Assembly (NCBI GenBank): GCA_965223215.1
Contig: CBDCVZ010000010.1
Coordinates: 496,001 to 560,000, forward strand
From: JABDMH01 sp965223215
GTDB taxonomy: Bacteria; Bacteroidota; Bacteroidia; Chitinophagales; Saprospiraceae
Direction of reading: 5' to 3'
DNA: 64,000 nt
Every line of letters begins with the position of its first letter. The first letter of the stretch is position 1. Below are positions 1-7,954 of the stretch, piece after piece. The position numbers and the translations under genes are program-made. The notes under the pieces are model-generated. The model searched no databases. It saw nothing but the letters and a program-made list of their open reading frames with translations, and was not told the DNA's origin.

Positions 1-2
1 GA

Positions 3-1355
3 AAGAAAGAATTGACTATTGGGGGTATGATTGCCTACCAGACCGATAGGAAAGGGGCATGTGAGATGGACGAACTCAAAATCTACGATCGTACCCTCAG
101 TGCCATTGAAGCCAAGGCACTCTATGTTGGAGCAGATCTCGAGCCGGCCGAATTTTCGGTGGAAGACCACCAGGAGCATTTACTGACTAACTACCATCCG
201 GAATATCAAAAGAGCATTCGTCAAATCAGGAAACTTAGAAAGGAGAAATTTCAGATACAGGATTCGCTCACCAGTGTGATGGTTATGGAAGATCTTCCTT
301 ATCCCAGGCCGACTTTTGTCTTGGATCGAGGGTCTTATGATGCACCGAGCAAGCGGGTTTTTTCTGGAACCCCAAGCGCACTTGGATCGGCGGTAACCGA
401 CTCTTTGGCCAACCGTGCCAAGCTGGCAAGATGGCTCCTAGATCCAGGCCATCCGCTCACCGCTAGGGTGGCCGTCAATCGATTTTGGCACCTGCTTTTT
501 GGGCGTGGTATTGTCAAAACACTTGAAGATTTTGGTAACCAGGGAGACCTGCCAAGCCACCCAAAATTACTCGATTGGTTGGCCCGGACCTTTGTCGAAT
601 CAGACTGGGATATTAAATCGCTTCTAAGACAAATGGTGCTTTCGGCTACCTATCGACAATCCTCGCGTGCTCCATCATCTGAGAGGTTGGCTGATCCCGC
701 CAATATTTACCTCAGTAGGGGTCCAAGTAGTCGACTTTCGGCAGAATTGATACGTGATGTTGCTTTGGCCGCCAGCGGACTGTTGGTAAGAGATATTGGA
801 GGGCCAAGTGTCAAACCCTATCAGCCACCCGGATTGTGGTCTGAGAAGGGTGAATTCAGTATGCTTAAGAATTATCATCAGGATCATGGTCCCAATTTAT
901 ATCGACGCAGCCTTTACACCTTTTGGCGTCGAACGTCACCACCACCATCCCTGGCGACTTTTGATGCTCCTACAAGAGACATTTGCATCGTGTCGCGCCA
1001 GGCGACCAATACACCTTTGCAAGCACTGGTATTGCAAAACGATCCACAGTTCGTAGAGTCAGCTCGAGTGCTTGCCGAAAAGGTAATCCGAAGCGATCTT
1101 GATAATCGAGAAGCGGTGGCATTGGCTTATCGCTTGTTAACCGGAAAACATCCTGCCCCTGAAATTGTCGTTCTATTGTCCAATCTGAAGGAAAATCAAC
1201 ATCAAAAATATTTGCGTTTCCCCAAACTGGCGCATGCCTTGATGGAGGTCGGAGAATTCCCCTTGGATTTGACCTTGGATCTTGCTGAAGTGGCAGCCAC
1301 AACCATTGTGGTGAGTACGATAATGAGTTTTGACGAAACGCTTACAAAAAGATAA
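3..1355 (+). CDS. LamG-DUF1553 (PSD1-type) protein, C-terminal part
   Basis: The reading frame is open to the left window edge, so this is the 3' part of a longer gene; the TTG at 12 is not a believable start. About the first 40 residues look like the end of a LamG/concanavalin-like domain (MDELKIYDRTLSAIEAKALY is typical of its last strands). The rest matches the DUF1553 domain, with its features PLTARVAVNRFWHLLFGRGIV, DWLA, a YRQSS stretch and QATNTPLQALVLQNDPQFVE. In this family DUF1549, LamG and DUF1553 usually sit in one secreted protein with an N-terminal cytochrome-like domain. The function is unproven. The gene ends 4 bp before the DUF1501 gene, the usual partner, so the two are almost certainly cotranscribed. 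Family assignment is strong; the biochemical role is unknown. Confidence 0.88.
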   Translation, partial: KKELTIGGMIAYQTDRKGACEMDELKIYDRTLSAIEAKALYVGADLEPAEFSVEDHQEHLLTNYHPEYQKSIRQIRKLRKEKFQIQDSLTSVMVMEDLPYPRPTFVLDRGSYDAPSKRVFSGTPSALGSAVTDSLANRAKLARWLLDPGHPLTARVAVNRFWHLLFGRGIVKTLEDFGNQGDLPSHPKLLDWLARTFVESDWDIKSLLRQMVLSATYRQSSRAPSSERLADPANIYLSRGPSSRLSAELIRDVALAASGLLVRDIGGPSVKPYQPPGLWSEKGEFSMLKNYHQDHGPNLYRRSLYTFWRRTSPPPSLATFDAPTRDICIVSRQATNTPLQALVLQNDPQFVESARVLAEKVIRSDLDNREAVALAYRLLTGKHPAPEIVVLLSNLKENQHQKYLRFPKLAHALMEVGEFPLDLTLDLAEVAATTIVVSTIMSFDETLTKR

Positions 1356-1359
1356 ATTG

Positions 1360-2766
1360 ATGAAGTCAGACTGCATGATACCATCCCGTCGAAATTTTCT
1401 ATTCAATAGTAGTCTGGCGCTAGGGGGCGTTGCCTTGCGCACGCTCTTCAACCGTAGGATTTACCGTCATGCCGATCCAAAGGTGCGTCGGATCATTTAT
1501 TTGTTTCAAAGTGGTGGTCCCTCACAGCACGATCTGTTTGATTACAAGCCGCTCCTCAACAAATTAAATGGTGAGGAATTACCGGCTTCGGTACGCCAAG
1601 GTCAGCGGATCACCGGTATGACCGCCGGACAAAAATCCTTCCCATTGGCTGGCACCCAATTCGAATTTGATCAATATGGAGAATCTGGCACCTGGATCAG
1701 TGAATTGTTGCCTTATACAGCTGAGATTGTCGATGAACTTTGCTTCATAAAAACCATGCATACAGAGGCCATCAATCATGACCCTGCCATTACCTTTTTT
1801 CAGACTGGTTCTCAGCAGCCGGGTCGACCCTGCATTGGTTCTTGGCTCAGCTATGGCCTAGGGAGTTTTGAAAAGGACCTCCCAGAATTTTGTGTCCTGC
1901 TGTCTAACGGTACGGGAAAGCTAAATGCCCAACCACTCTATTCGCGATTATGGGGAAGTGGATTCTTACCTTCCAATCACCAAGGAGTTCAATTTCGCGC
2001 GGCAAAAGATCCTGTACTATATCTTTCAAACCCTCCTGGAATTGATGCAGCGTCAAGAAAATTGATGTTGGAAACCTATCGTCGAGCACAGGAGCTGCAG
2101 TATGCCAGCGAACAGGATCAAGAAATCGAAACCCGAATTGCACAATATGAAATGGCATATCGGATGCAGACTTCGATTCCCGAGGTAATGGATATTACTG
2201 GTGAACCAGATTACATCTACGATCTATATGGACCGGAATCGCAGATACCGGGAACCTACACATCCAATTGTCTGCTGGCTCGTCGATTATTAGAGCGAGG
2301 TGTAAATTTTATTCAACTTTATCATCGTGGTTGGGACCAGCACCTTAACTTACCGAAAAACCTGGCAAATCAATGCCGGGATACCGACCAGGCCTCAGCC
2401 GCGCTAGTTCAGGATTTGAAACAACGCGGTCTTTTGGAGGATACTTTGGTGGTTTGGGGTGGTGAATTCGGTCGCACAAATTATTCCCAAGGCAAGCTTG
2501 AGATAGGCAATTACGGTCGAGATCATCACCCACGCTGCTTCACGATTTGGCTAGCCGGTGGTGGTATCAAAAAAGGGCTTAATTACGGCCATACGGATGA
2601 ATTTGGCTATAACATTGTAAGCGATCCCGTACATGTCCATGATTTTCAAGCCACCTTATTGCACCTATTTGGCATTGATCATGAGAAACTCACCTTTAAA
2701 CATCAAGGAAGATATTACCGCCTCACAGATGTTCACGGGCATGTGGTGAAAGATATTCTTGCATGA
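1360..2766 (+). CDS. DUF1501 family Tat-exported protein (sulfatase-like fold)
   Basis: 468 residues. The N-terminus has a twin-arginine signal (PSRRNFLFNSS followed by a hydrophobic ALGGVALRTLF). The body has DUF1501 hallmarks: IYLFQSGGPSQHDLFDYKP near the start, MHTEAINHDPAITFFQTG, a YHRGWDQH stretch, and VVWGGEFGRTNYSQGK with RDHHPRCFTIWLAGGGIK near the end. The family belongs to the alkaline phosphatase/sulfatase-like fold but has no established substrate. An upstream ATG at 1330 lies inside the preceding gene; 1360 is preferred because it falls 4 bp after that gene's stop and leaves the Tat motif close to the N-terminus. It forms a two-gene unit with the DUF1553 gene. The downstream 230 bp hold no gene. 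Confidence 0.9.
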   Translation: MKSDCMIPSRRNFLFNSSLALGGVALRTLFNRRIYRHADPKVRRIIYLFQSGGPSQHDLFDYKPLLNKLNGEELPASVRQGQRITGMTAGQKSFPLAGTQFEFDQYGESGTWISELLPYTAEIVDELCFIKTMHTEAINHDPAITFFQTGSQQPGRPCIGSWLSYGLGSFEKDLPEFCVLLSNGTGKLNAQPLYSRLWGSGFLPSNHQGVQFRAAKDPVLYLSNPPGIDAASRKLMLETYRRAQELQYASEQDQEIETRIAQYEMAYRMQTSIPEVMDITGEPDYIYDLYGPESQIPGTYTSNCLLARRLLERGVNFIQLYHRGWDQHLNLPKNLANQCRDTDQASAALVQDLKQRGLLEDTLVVWGGEFGRTNYSQGKLEIGNYGRDHHPRCFTIWLAGGGIKKGLNYGHTDEFGYNIVSDPVHVHDFQATLLHLFGIDHEKLTFKHQGRYYRLTDVHGHVVKDILA

Positions 2767-2996
2767 TTCACCTACCCAGAAACCACCACAAGGTTCTAAT
2801 CAAACCTTTCCTTCTTCAATGACCATATACTGTTTCAGTCACCACGGCGAATTGGGATCTGAGCTGTCAATAGGGTCCGACTGATCGTGCTGGTCAGATT
2901 TTGATTAAGGTTCTGGGGCAGGTGATCACGTTTCCAGAATGGTGGTATTTCTAGATGTTGGAATGAGTTTCTTTGAAAATCAATCTATTTAATTAG

Positions 2997-3444
2997 AGAA
3001 TTATCCAATACCAAGACAAAGTCAAATACACCGAGGAAGCATTTCGCAATATCGAGTGTGGAGCAGATTTCCCATCGATCAAGCACCCGCTCACCCACGA
3101 AGGCCTAAAACAATATGAGGTCAATGAGATCATGGTCAGCCTTTATAAAATGCTCTTGGATAAATATGGTTCAAAATTCAGTGAGGAGCTGGTTGCCAAC
3201 TCCACCGCTGTTAAACTCGATGCTTTGAAACATCTTTCAATAGACGTGATGGCCTTCTTGAAGGAGCGGAAAATCGAAGAGGATGATCCTGGCTCAAAAG
3301 AGCAAGGCCAGACCAATGTAGCCAGCCGGCACAGCCAGAGAAGAGATTATTGCGTCAGTTACCAATGTCAATTTTCCAGACAAAGAAATCGAAGGTTTTT
3401 TTGGATTCATTGGATGGGGCTCAAGAACCTTCGGCCATCCCTAA
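2997..3444 (+). pseudogene. decayed gene remnant, family not recognised
   Basis: From 2997 one frame reads without stop through a plausible globular sequence (KYTEEAFRNIECGADF, then MVSLYKMLLDKYGSKFSEEL, then LSIDVMAFLKERKIEEDD), but has no start codon until 3132. After about 3300 that frame turns low-quality and basic, while the +1 frame becomes protein-like (EEIIASVTNVNFPDKEIEG, FFGFIGWGSRTFGHP) and ends at a TAA at 3442-3444, with an in-frame TAG just before it. The pattern is a gene that lost its start and took at least one frameshift. I do not recognise the family. Beyond it, 3445-3673 shows nothing convincing. Next to it, on the other strand, is an MFS transporter. Confidence 0.5.
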
Positions 3445-3673
3445 ATCGATCCGGATGGCATCATTATTTAATTTTTGCATCCGTAAGAATCTCTGTAGTC
3501 GCTCTCCTTCTCTATCACTTTCTTGTTGAGCATGCCGATCATACCAGTGGTGGTTCAAGGAATATTTTCCTACCACTCCTCTTGGCCTATTTTATCGGAA
3601 GAAATAAAAATATTGGGAACGAAGTATCGTCGGGTCTGGTAGGTGCAAGCATTCCCTTGACCGTGGCATGGAC

Positions 3674-4846
3674 TTACTCGATGCCAGCGACCAGTACGAG
3701 GATGGTGAGACAGGTAGCAGAGCCAGCCAAGACGTAAAATGCCTTTTGAGCGGAATATCTGTTGGCCACCATCCCTGCCAACAGCGGTAGAATTGCCCAG
3801 CCAAACCCGCCGATAGAGAAGAACAAACCCACTGACCTGCCACCAAGTTCTGGACCAAACGTATCGTTGACGTATCCGAGTACTTGTGCGATTAGGATCG
3901 GAAAAATGGGTGCCATTATGAGCGCAATAACCAAGATTCCTGCTAGTGTGTGGATGGAAGTTTTTGAGGTCGCTAGAACAAGGGTACAGATGATACAACC
4001 CACTGACAATGCTATCAGAACTGGTATGTCCATCCCGGCCGGTAGCAGAAAGGCCGCCAATAGCCTGGCTGAGGTAAAGGTGAGCCAGAAGACAGAGAGA
4101 TAGGTCGTGGCACTGCGGGTAGACATGCCCCGGTCAATCATCAATGTAGTTGCCCAAAGTGCTGTGCATGCCTCAATGCCAACATAAAAAAAGAACGCCA
4201 TACAAAGCATCAAAACCTGGCGATCAACCAGCAGGCTTCCAATGCCCAGATTGATATTTGCAGCCGTGTCCAACGTCAGGGGCTGCCAATTCACAAAAAA
4301 AATCAACACCAATGGCAACATCAGGAAAAAGGAAAAGGTCAAGAATGTTTTTTGGAACTTAATCTTATTCAACAGGAAGACCACCGCAATAGGCATGATG
4401 AATGCCCCCATTCCGAAAATAAAGTCCCCAAAATTCATCGCAGAAGATAGGGGAGCACCGTCACGAAAGAGGGGTAAAAAGGCACTTCCCTGAAGTACAT
4501 TTAAGACATTTACTAAAGCGGACCAACCCAGTGCCAACAAGATGACTGCAATGAGCGCTGACATATATCTCTTGGCCTTGGATAGAACTAAAACACTCAA
4601 TATCAAGGTGACGAAGGCTATCACAATGACCACCTGACGTCCAAAAGTATCAGCAAAAATTCCAGCTGCAAAGGCCATGGGAATGGTCGTGAACCCAAAG
4701 GCACTTAATAGCCCACCGACCCGTTCCTCATTAATCGAAAGTCTCTCAGCTAAAGGCACCTTAATACTTCCGAGTAGGGCATGGCACATACCCGCTGCAG
4801 TGAGTGCCAATATTTGCATCATGGTCAAGAAGAAATCCATCTGCAT
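3674..4846 (-). CDS. major facilitator superfamily transporter
   Basis: 390 residues, almost entirely hydrophobic, with about twelve predicted membrane segments in two halves. The first segments (LTMMQILALTAAGMCHALLG, then LLSAFGFTTIPMAFAAGIFAD) are followed by the MFS loop 2-3 signature-like DTFGRQVV. A longer central loop separates the halves. The C-terminal half has RSVGLFFSIGGFGWAILPLL, which resembles the repeat of the first half and of FucP-type sugar transporters. It would sit in the inner membrane and import a small sugar or related solute driven by an ion gradient; the substrate cannot be read. It stands alone, downstream of a 450-bp spacer, in a sugar-catabolic neighbourhood. Confidence 0.85.
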   Translation of the reverse strand: MQMDFFLTMMQILALTAAGMCHALLGSIKVPLAERLSINEERVGGLLSAFGFTTIPMAFAAGIFADTFGRQVVIVIAFVTLILSVLVLSKAKRYMSALIAVILLALGWSALVNVLNVLQGSAFLPLFRDGAPLSSAMNFGDFIFGMGAFIMPIAVVFLLNKIKFQKTFLTFSFFLMLPLVLIFFVNWQPLTLDTAANINLGIGSLLVDRQVLMLCMAFFFYVGIEACTALWATTLMIDRGMSTRSATTYLSVFWLTFTSARLLAAFLLPAGMDIPVLIALSVGCIICTLVLATSKTSIHTLAGILVIALIMAPIFPILIAQVLGYVNDTFGPELGGRSVGLFFSIGGFGWAILPLLAGMVANRYSAQKAFYVLAGSATCLTILVLVAGIE

Positions 4847-5295
4847 AGGCCAATCATTTTGAGTTACTAGATTTGAAGCCTTTTGACTTCCAGGTAAGAT
4901 ACAGAACCGAATTCTTAGAGTTGCTAATTATCGAGCGGAAAAATCTTCCAATCCCTTTGCTGGGAAAGTGCCCCTGCATATTTATAGTGTAAACTACCAC
5001 AGACGTTCTATGGAATGCCATGTGACAAAATAAAGGCGATGGATCAGGGGAGATCCATCGCCGAGGGTCTTGGGCGTGCGAATTAAAAATTTATCTTCAG
5101 TGATCCGCAAAAGAATCTTTGTTCACGGTGATTCGCTTCACAGAAAAACAATATTTATAGCTGGTAGATGGGGGACTAAGACAACTTGTGGAGTGGAGAG
5201 AATATAAGAGATTTCGTCCAAAATTGCAACATTAGTCAGGCGTAAATATATAATTTTATTTCATTTGTTCTGGATCTCTTCACAGCACTTCACAC
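4847..5295. other. intergenic spacer with one strong hairpin
   Basis: About 450 bp between the MFS gene and a small lipoprotein gene, both on the minus strand. No credible coding frame. It should carry the MFS promoter. The only structured element is the perfect inverted repeat at 5035-5062, listed separately. Confidence 0.6.
5035..5062 (-). terminator. perfect 11-bp stem hairpin, probable terminator
   Basis: GGCGATGGATC (5035-5045) pairs perfectly with GATCCATCGCC (5052-5062) around a 6-nt loop. Read on the minus strand the stem is followed by TTTATTTTG, a T-rich tail as expected for an intrinsic terminator of minus-strand transcription. It lies 234 bp past the nearest minus-strand stop codon (5296), which is far for a simple terminator, so it may instead mark the end of a lost gene. 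Confidence 0.55.
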
Positions 5296-5589
5296 TCAAG
5301 GTTGCAAGACGCACACGGGTGATTTACTCACCACAAAATAACGGACCGCGTCAGGACATTCTTTTTCGATTTTTTCGCTGGTCACCTGCCGAGAATCTAT
5401 GTACGCTTCTTTTTCCCGCTGATCACAGATGATTTCCGTTTCTGTCGGATCCAACTCTGTGATTTGCTCTGGATCTGTGCATATCGATACTTCATTTGAG
5501 ATGGTAATGATGCTGCACTCCCAGCATTTTGCTTCCTCTTTGTGACAGGAGAACATCAGGATGAGGCTGAGTAGAAAAATAATGTGCAT
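5296..5589 (-). CDS. small Cys-rich lipoprotein, unknown function
   Basis: 97 residues. The N-terminus IIFLLSLILMFSC followed by HKEE is a short Bacteroidota-type lipoprotein signal, with Cys15 as the likely lipid-modified residue. A CWEC pair follows within ten residues, and three further cysteines (ICTDPE, IICDQ, KECPD) are spread through the acidic body, suggesting disulfides or a metal-binding knot. Small CWEC lipoproteins of this shape are common in this phylum and have no known function. It stands alone, with 126 bp to the esterase gene downstream of it in the window. Confidence 0.7.
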   Translation of the reverse strand: MHIIFLLSLILMFSCHKEEAKCWECSIITISNEVSICTDPEQITELDPTETEIICDQREKEAYIDSRQVTSEKIEKECPDAVRYFVVSKSPVCVLQP

Positions 5590-5715
5590 GGCAGGTCACT
5601 AAGATACAGTTTCATGGTCTAAAGGTGGAGGAGACAATCCCAACTATTACCTTTTTGGAACCAGTACCTTTTCCCATTTCGGATTAAAATTTATCCATAC
5701 CTCCTGACCATTTCC

Positions 5716-6726
5716 TCAGAAACCTGTCTGCATTTTTTCAATGACTGGCCAGGTGACCTCTGGATAGAATTGATGACCACCGTCTCCCTCGATCAGCTGG
5801 ATTTGCTTCAGTTGTTTAGCCTCTCGATAATAATGTTGTGCGATCGCAAAGCCATCTCGCACACTGTCGATGTCGGCCAAATAATCTTTTTTACCGGCCA
5901 CGATAATTAGTGAACGAGGCACAATCAATTGCGCCACCTCAGGCATATCCATTAAATTGAGTAAGCCTGGAACGTAACCACAGGCACAGTGGGGGTATTT
6001 TAGCCAAGAAGTTGCATAGGGACTGAAAGAGCATGAAACGACTGTCAATTCAATCCGTTGGTCGAGCGCACTGGCGAAGTAGCTGGTGGTGCCACCTGAA
6101 GAATTGCCCATACAACCAAGGCGGTCCAAGGTTAAGTCGCTTTGAGTGGCAATAAAATCGATCGCCGTTGAAATGTCAGAGGTACGCTTACCAATCATAG
6201 ACTGGCCCTGCATGATCATGTTTAGCGACAAATGGTTGCACGAAAGCGAATCAACTGCCTGTTCTCCAAAACCATATTGCTCCACGGCCAGTGCCGCATA
6301 CCCGTGAGCGATCGCTTGTCGTGCCAGGTCACGGCCACCTGCTACGAGCGCTCTATCTCTTTCCTGCCGAATTTCACCGATTGAGATATACATGCCGGGT
6401 GCATGACCCTGCAAACAAATCATGACCTGAAATGGTGGTGGTAAATTTCTCGGCTTGAGTAATACCATGGGGATGCGATCATCTTGACCATTGGTCACCA
6501 TGACGCGATCCATCGTAAAAAGCTCGGTGCCCTCCATGGATTCAAGGGCGAATTTTTTGAGGGGAAGGACCTGATGACCAATGGTACTAGCCAGCTTCTG
6601 TCGCAATGTGGTGATTGAATCTAAATCTTCCTGAGGTGCTTCTGGATCTCCACATCTGATGATTAAGAATACTGCCAGCAATGAAATTACTTTAGCAATA
6701 GGGTAGTGAATGCTGCATGTCATCAT
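5716..6726 (-). CDS. secreted alpha/beta-hydrolase (acetyl xylan esterase/dienelactone hydrolase-like)
   Basis: 336 residues with an N-terminal hydrophobic stretch ending at Cys25, possibly lipid-modified. The fold is a prolyl-oligopeptidase/AXE1-like alpha/beta-hydrolase: the oxyanion strand VMICLQGHAPG, the nucleophile elbow GNSSGG (Ser209), an acid in VAGKKDYLAD (Asp281) and His318 in GDGGHQF form a complete triad in the right order. Likely job: removing acetyl, methyl or other ester groups from a glycan or oligosaccharide. Its start codon overlaps the stop of the FG-GAP gene by 4 bp (ATGA), so translation is coupled. It is the last gene of the minus-strand catabolic operon. Confidence 0.82.
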   Translation of the reverse strand: MMTCSIHYPIAKVISLLAVFLIIRCGDPEAPQEDLDSITTLRQKLASTIGHQVLPLKKFALESMEGTELFTMDRVMVTNGQDDRIPMVLLKPRNLPPPFQVMICLQGHAPGMYISIGEIRQERDRALVAGGRDLARQAIAHGYAALAVEQYGFGEQAVDSLSCNHLSLNMIMQGQSMIGKRTSDISTAIDFIATQSDLTLDRLGCMGNSSGGTTSYFASALDQRIELTVVSCSFSPYATSWLKYPHCACGYVPGLLNLMDMPEVAQLIVPRSLIIVAGKKDYLADIDSVRDGFAIAQHYYREAKQLKQIQLIEGDGGHQFYPEVTWPVIEKMQTGF

Positions 6727-7931
6727 TTGTTTATTAATAAGTTTTCATAATAATAGGGTCGGCTTGTATTGGAATAACCATCTTCTCCCACGATATCTAA
6801 ATCACCATCTCCATCCATGTCTGCCACCTCACCTGAATAGATTCCCTTTCCCTTAGCTATTAGCAAAGATCTTTCGAAATTACCGTTGTCATTTAGATAA
6901 ATGCGTATTTCCTTTTCATCCCAAGCAATGGCTGAAAGGACATCCAAGTCTCCGTCATTATCAAAATCTGCCAGCTTGACACAATGTGCCTTGTTATAAT
7001 TACTCCTAATAATGGTTTTCTTCCAGGCCTTCTTCTTTTCGGGATCAGAAGGTCCCCGATACCAAGCTAAATGATGAGCGTCACCTCCGTACTTCTTAAA
7101 ATGCTCAGCCGGAGAAAGTACCAGATCTAGTAGACCATCTCCGTCGAGATCACCCATATCCTCTTTAGTTGCTTTGTTTACATATTTAAAATCAGGATCG
7201 ATGTCGTATCTCGTAAAGGAGTCCTGAAGGACGTCAACTGGTGTAGCAAACCAATGACCTGTCATGGTTAGGTCCGGTCTATGGTCCATGTTGACATCAC
7301 CAACGGCAAGCCCTTCGCCCGCTTGTCCACGATGGATTTCCCGGATTGTCCATAAATCATGTTCTACCTGTAATATGGCCGTCAGTGCTTCAGGCCCCTT
7401 GTGTCGAATGATGACATCCAAGTTACCGTTTTGATCGAGGTCAACAATTCGCATATCATTTGCGTGAAAGCCTTCAATGGTCGCAATCATTTTCGATTCC
7501 CAGGGCTGATAAACCAATTCTCTACCGGGATTTAGAGTGGTAAAGATCTTAATGGGCCCGGTGCTGTGCCCATCATTACTCCAAACTAGGTCCATATCAC
7601 CATCAGAATCAATATCGGCTGCTTTCGCAGCTCCAATGAAATCGTCCGCACCATCGGGCAATTCCAGCTCGTGTTTTTGCCACACTTCATTTGACTTTTG
7701 TAACCAGGCAAACGTCGTACGACCTCCTGCATGAGCTCCCCCCTCAAAAACAGCTACATCTACTTGTCCATCCTGATCAAAATCGGCAACGGCAAGGGCT
7801 GATATACCGGAGATTTGGCCTGCGGCAACATCTTTCGGTGGTGCAAATGTTAGTGACTGCTTTTGTGCCAAACTCAGCATTGGATTTACAAGGTAGATCG
7901 CAAAACTCAAAAGCAAAGGGCAGGGATTCAT
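6723..7931 (-). CDS. secreted FG-GAP/VCBS beta-propeller protein
   Basis: 402 residues with a signal peptide ending near LSLAQ. The body contains seven copies of the calcium-binding FG-GAP/VCBS motif of type DxDxDGxxDxx (for example DFDQDGQVDVAVF, DIDSDGDMDLVW, DLDQNGNLDVI, DVNMDHRPDLT, DLDGDGLLDLV, DFDNDGDLDVLS, DMDGDGDLDIVG), as expected for a seven-bladed integrin-type propeller. One copy (DVNMDHRPDL) has lost the central Asp-Gly. No enzyme motif is visible, so it is probably a binding or scaffolding partner outside the cell. It sits between GH97 (23-bp gap) and the esterase (4-bp overlap). Confidence 0.88.
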   Translation of the reverse strand: MNPCPLLLSFAIYLVNPMLSLAQKQSLTFAPPKDVAAGQISGISALAVADFDQDGQVDVAVFEGGAHAGGRTTFAWLQKSNEVWQKHELELPDGADDFIGAAKAADIDSDGDMDLVWSNDGHSTGPIKIFTTLNPGRELVYQPWESKMIATIEGFHANDMRIVDLDQNGNLDVIIRHKGPEALTAILQVEHDLWTIREIHRGQAGEGLAVGDVNMDHRPDLTMTGHWFATPVDVLQDSFTRYDIDPDFKYVNKATKEDMGDLDGDGLLDLVLSPAEHFKKYGGDAHHLAWYRGPSDPEKKKAWKKTIIRSNYNKAHCVKLADFDNDGDLDVLSAIAWDEKEIRIYLNDNGNFERSLLIAKGKGIYSGEVADMDGDGDLDIVGEDGYSNTSRPYYYENLLINK

Positions 7932-7954
7932 GGCAGAAAATTAAATCAAGACTG

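Noticed and set aside
3570..3998. Minus-strand frame crossing the MFS gene 3' end
   Set aside because: Antisense or out-of-frame shadow of the MFS gene with no feature of its own.
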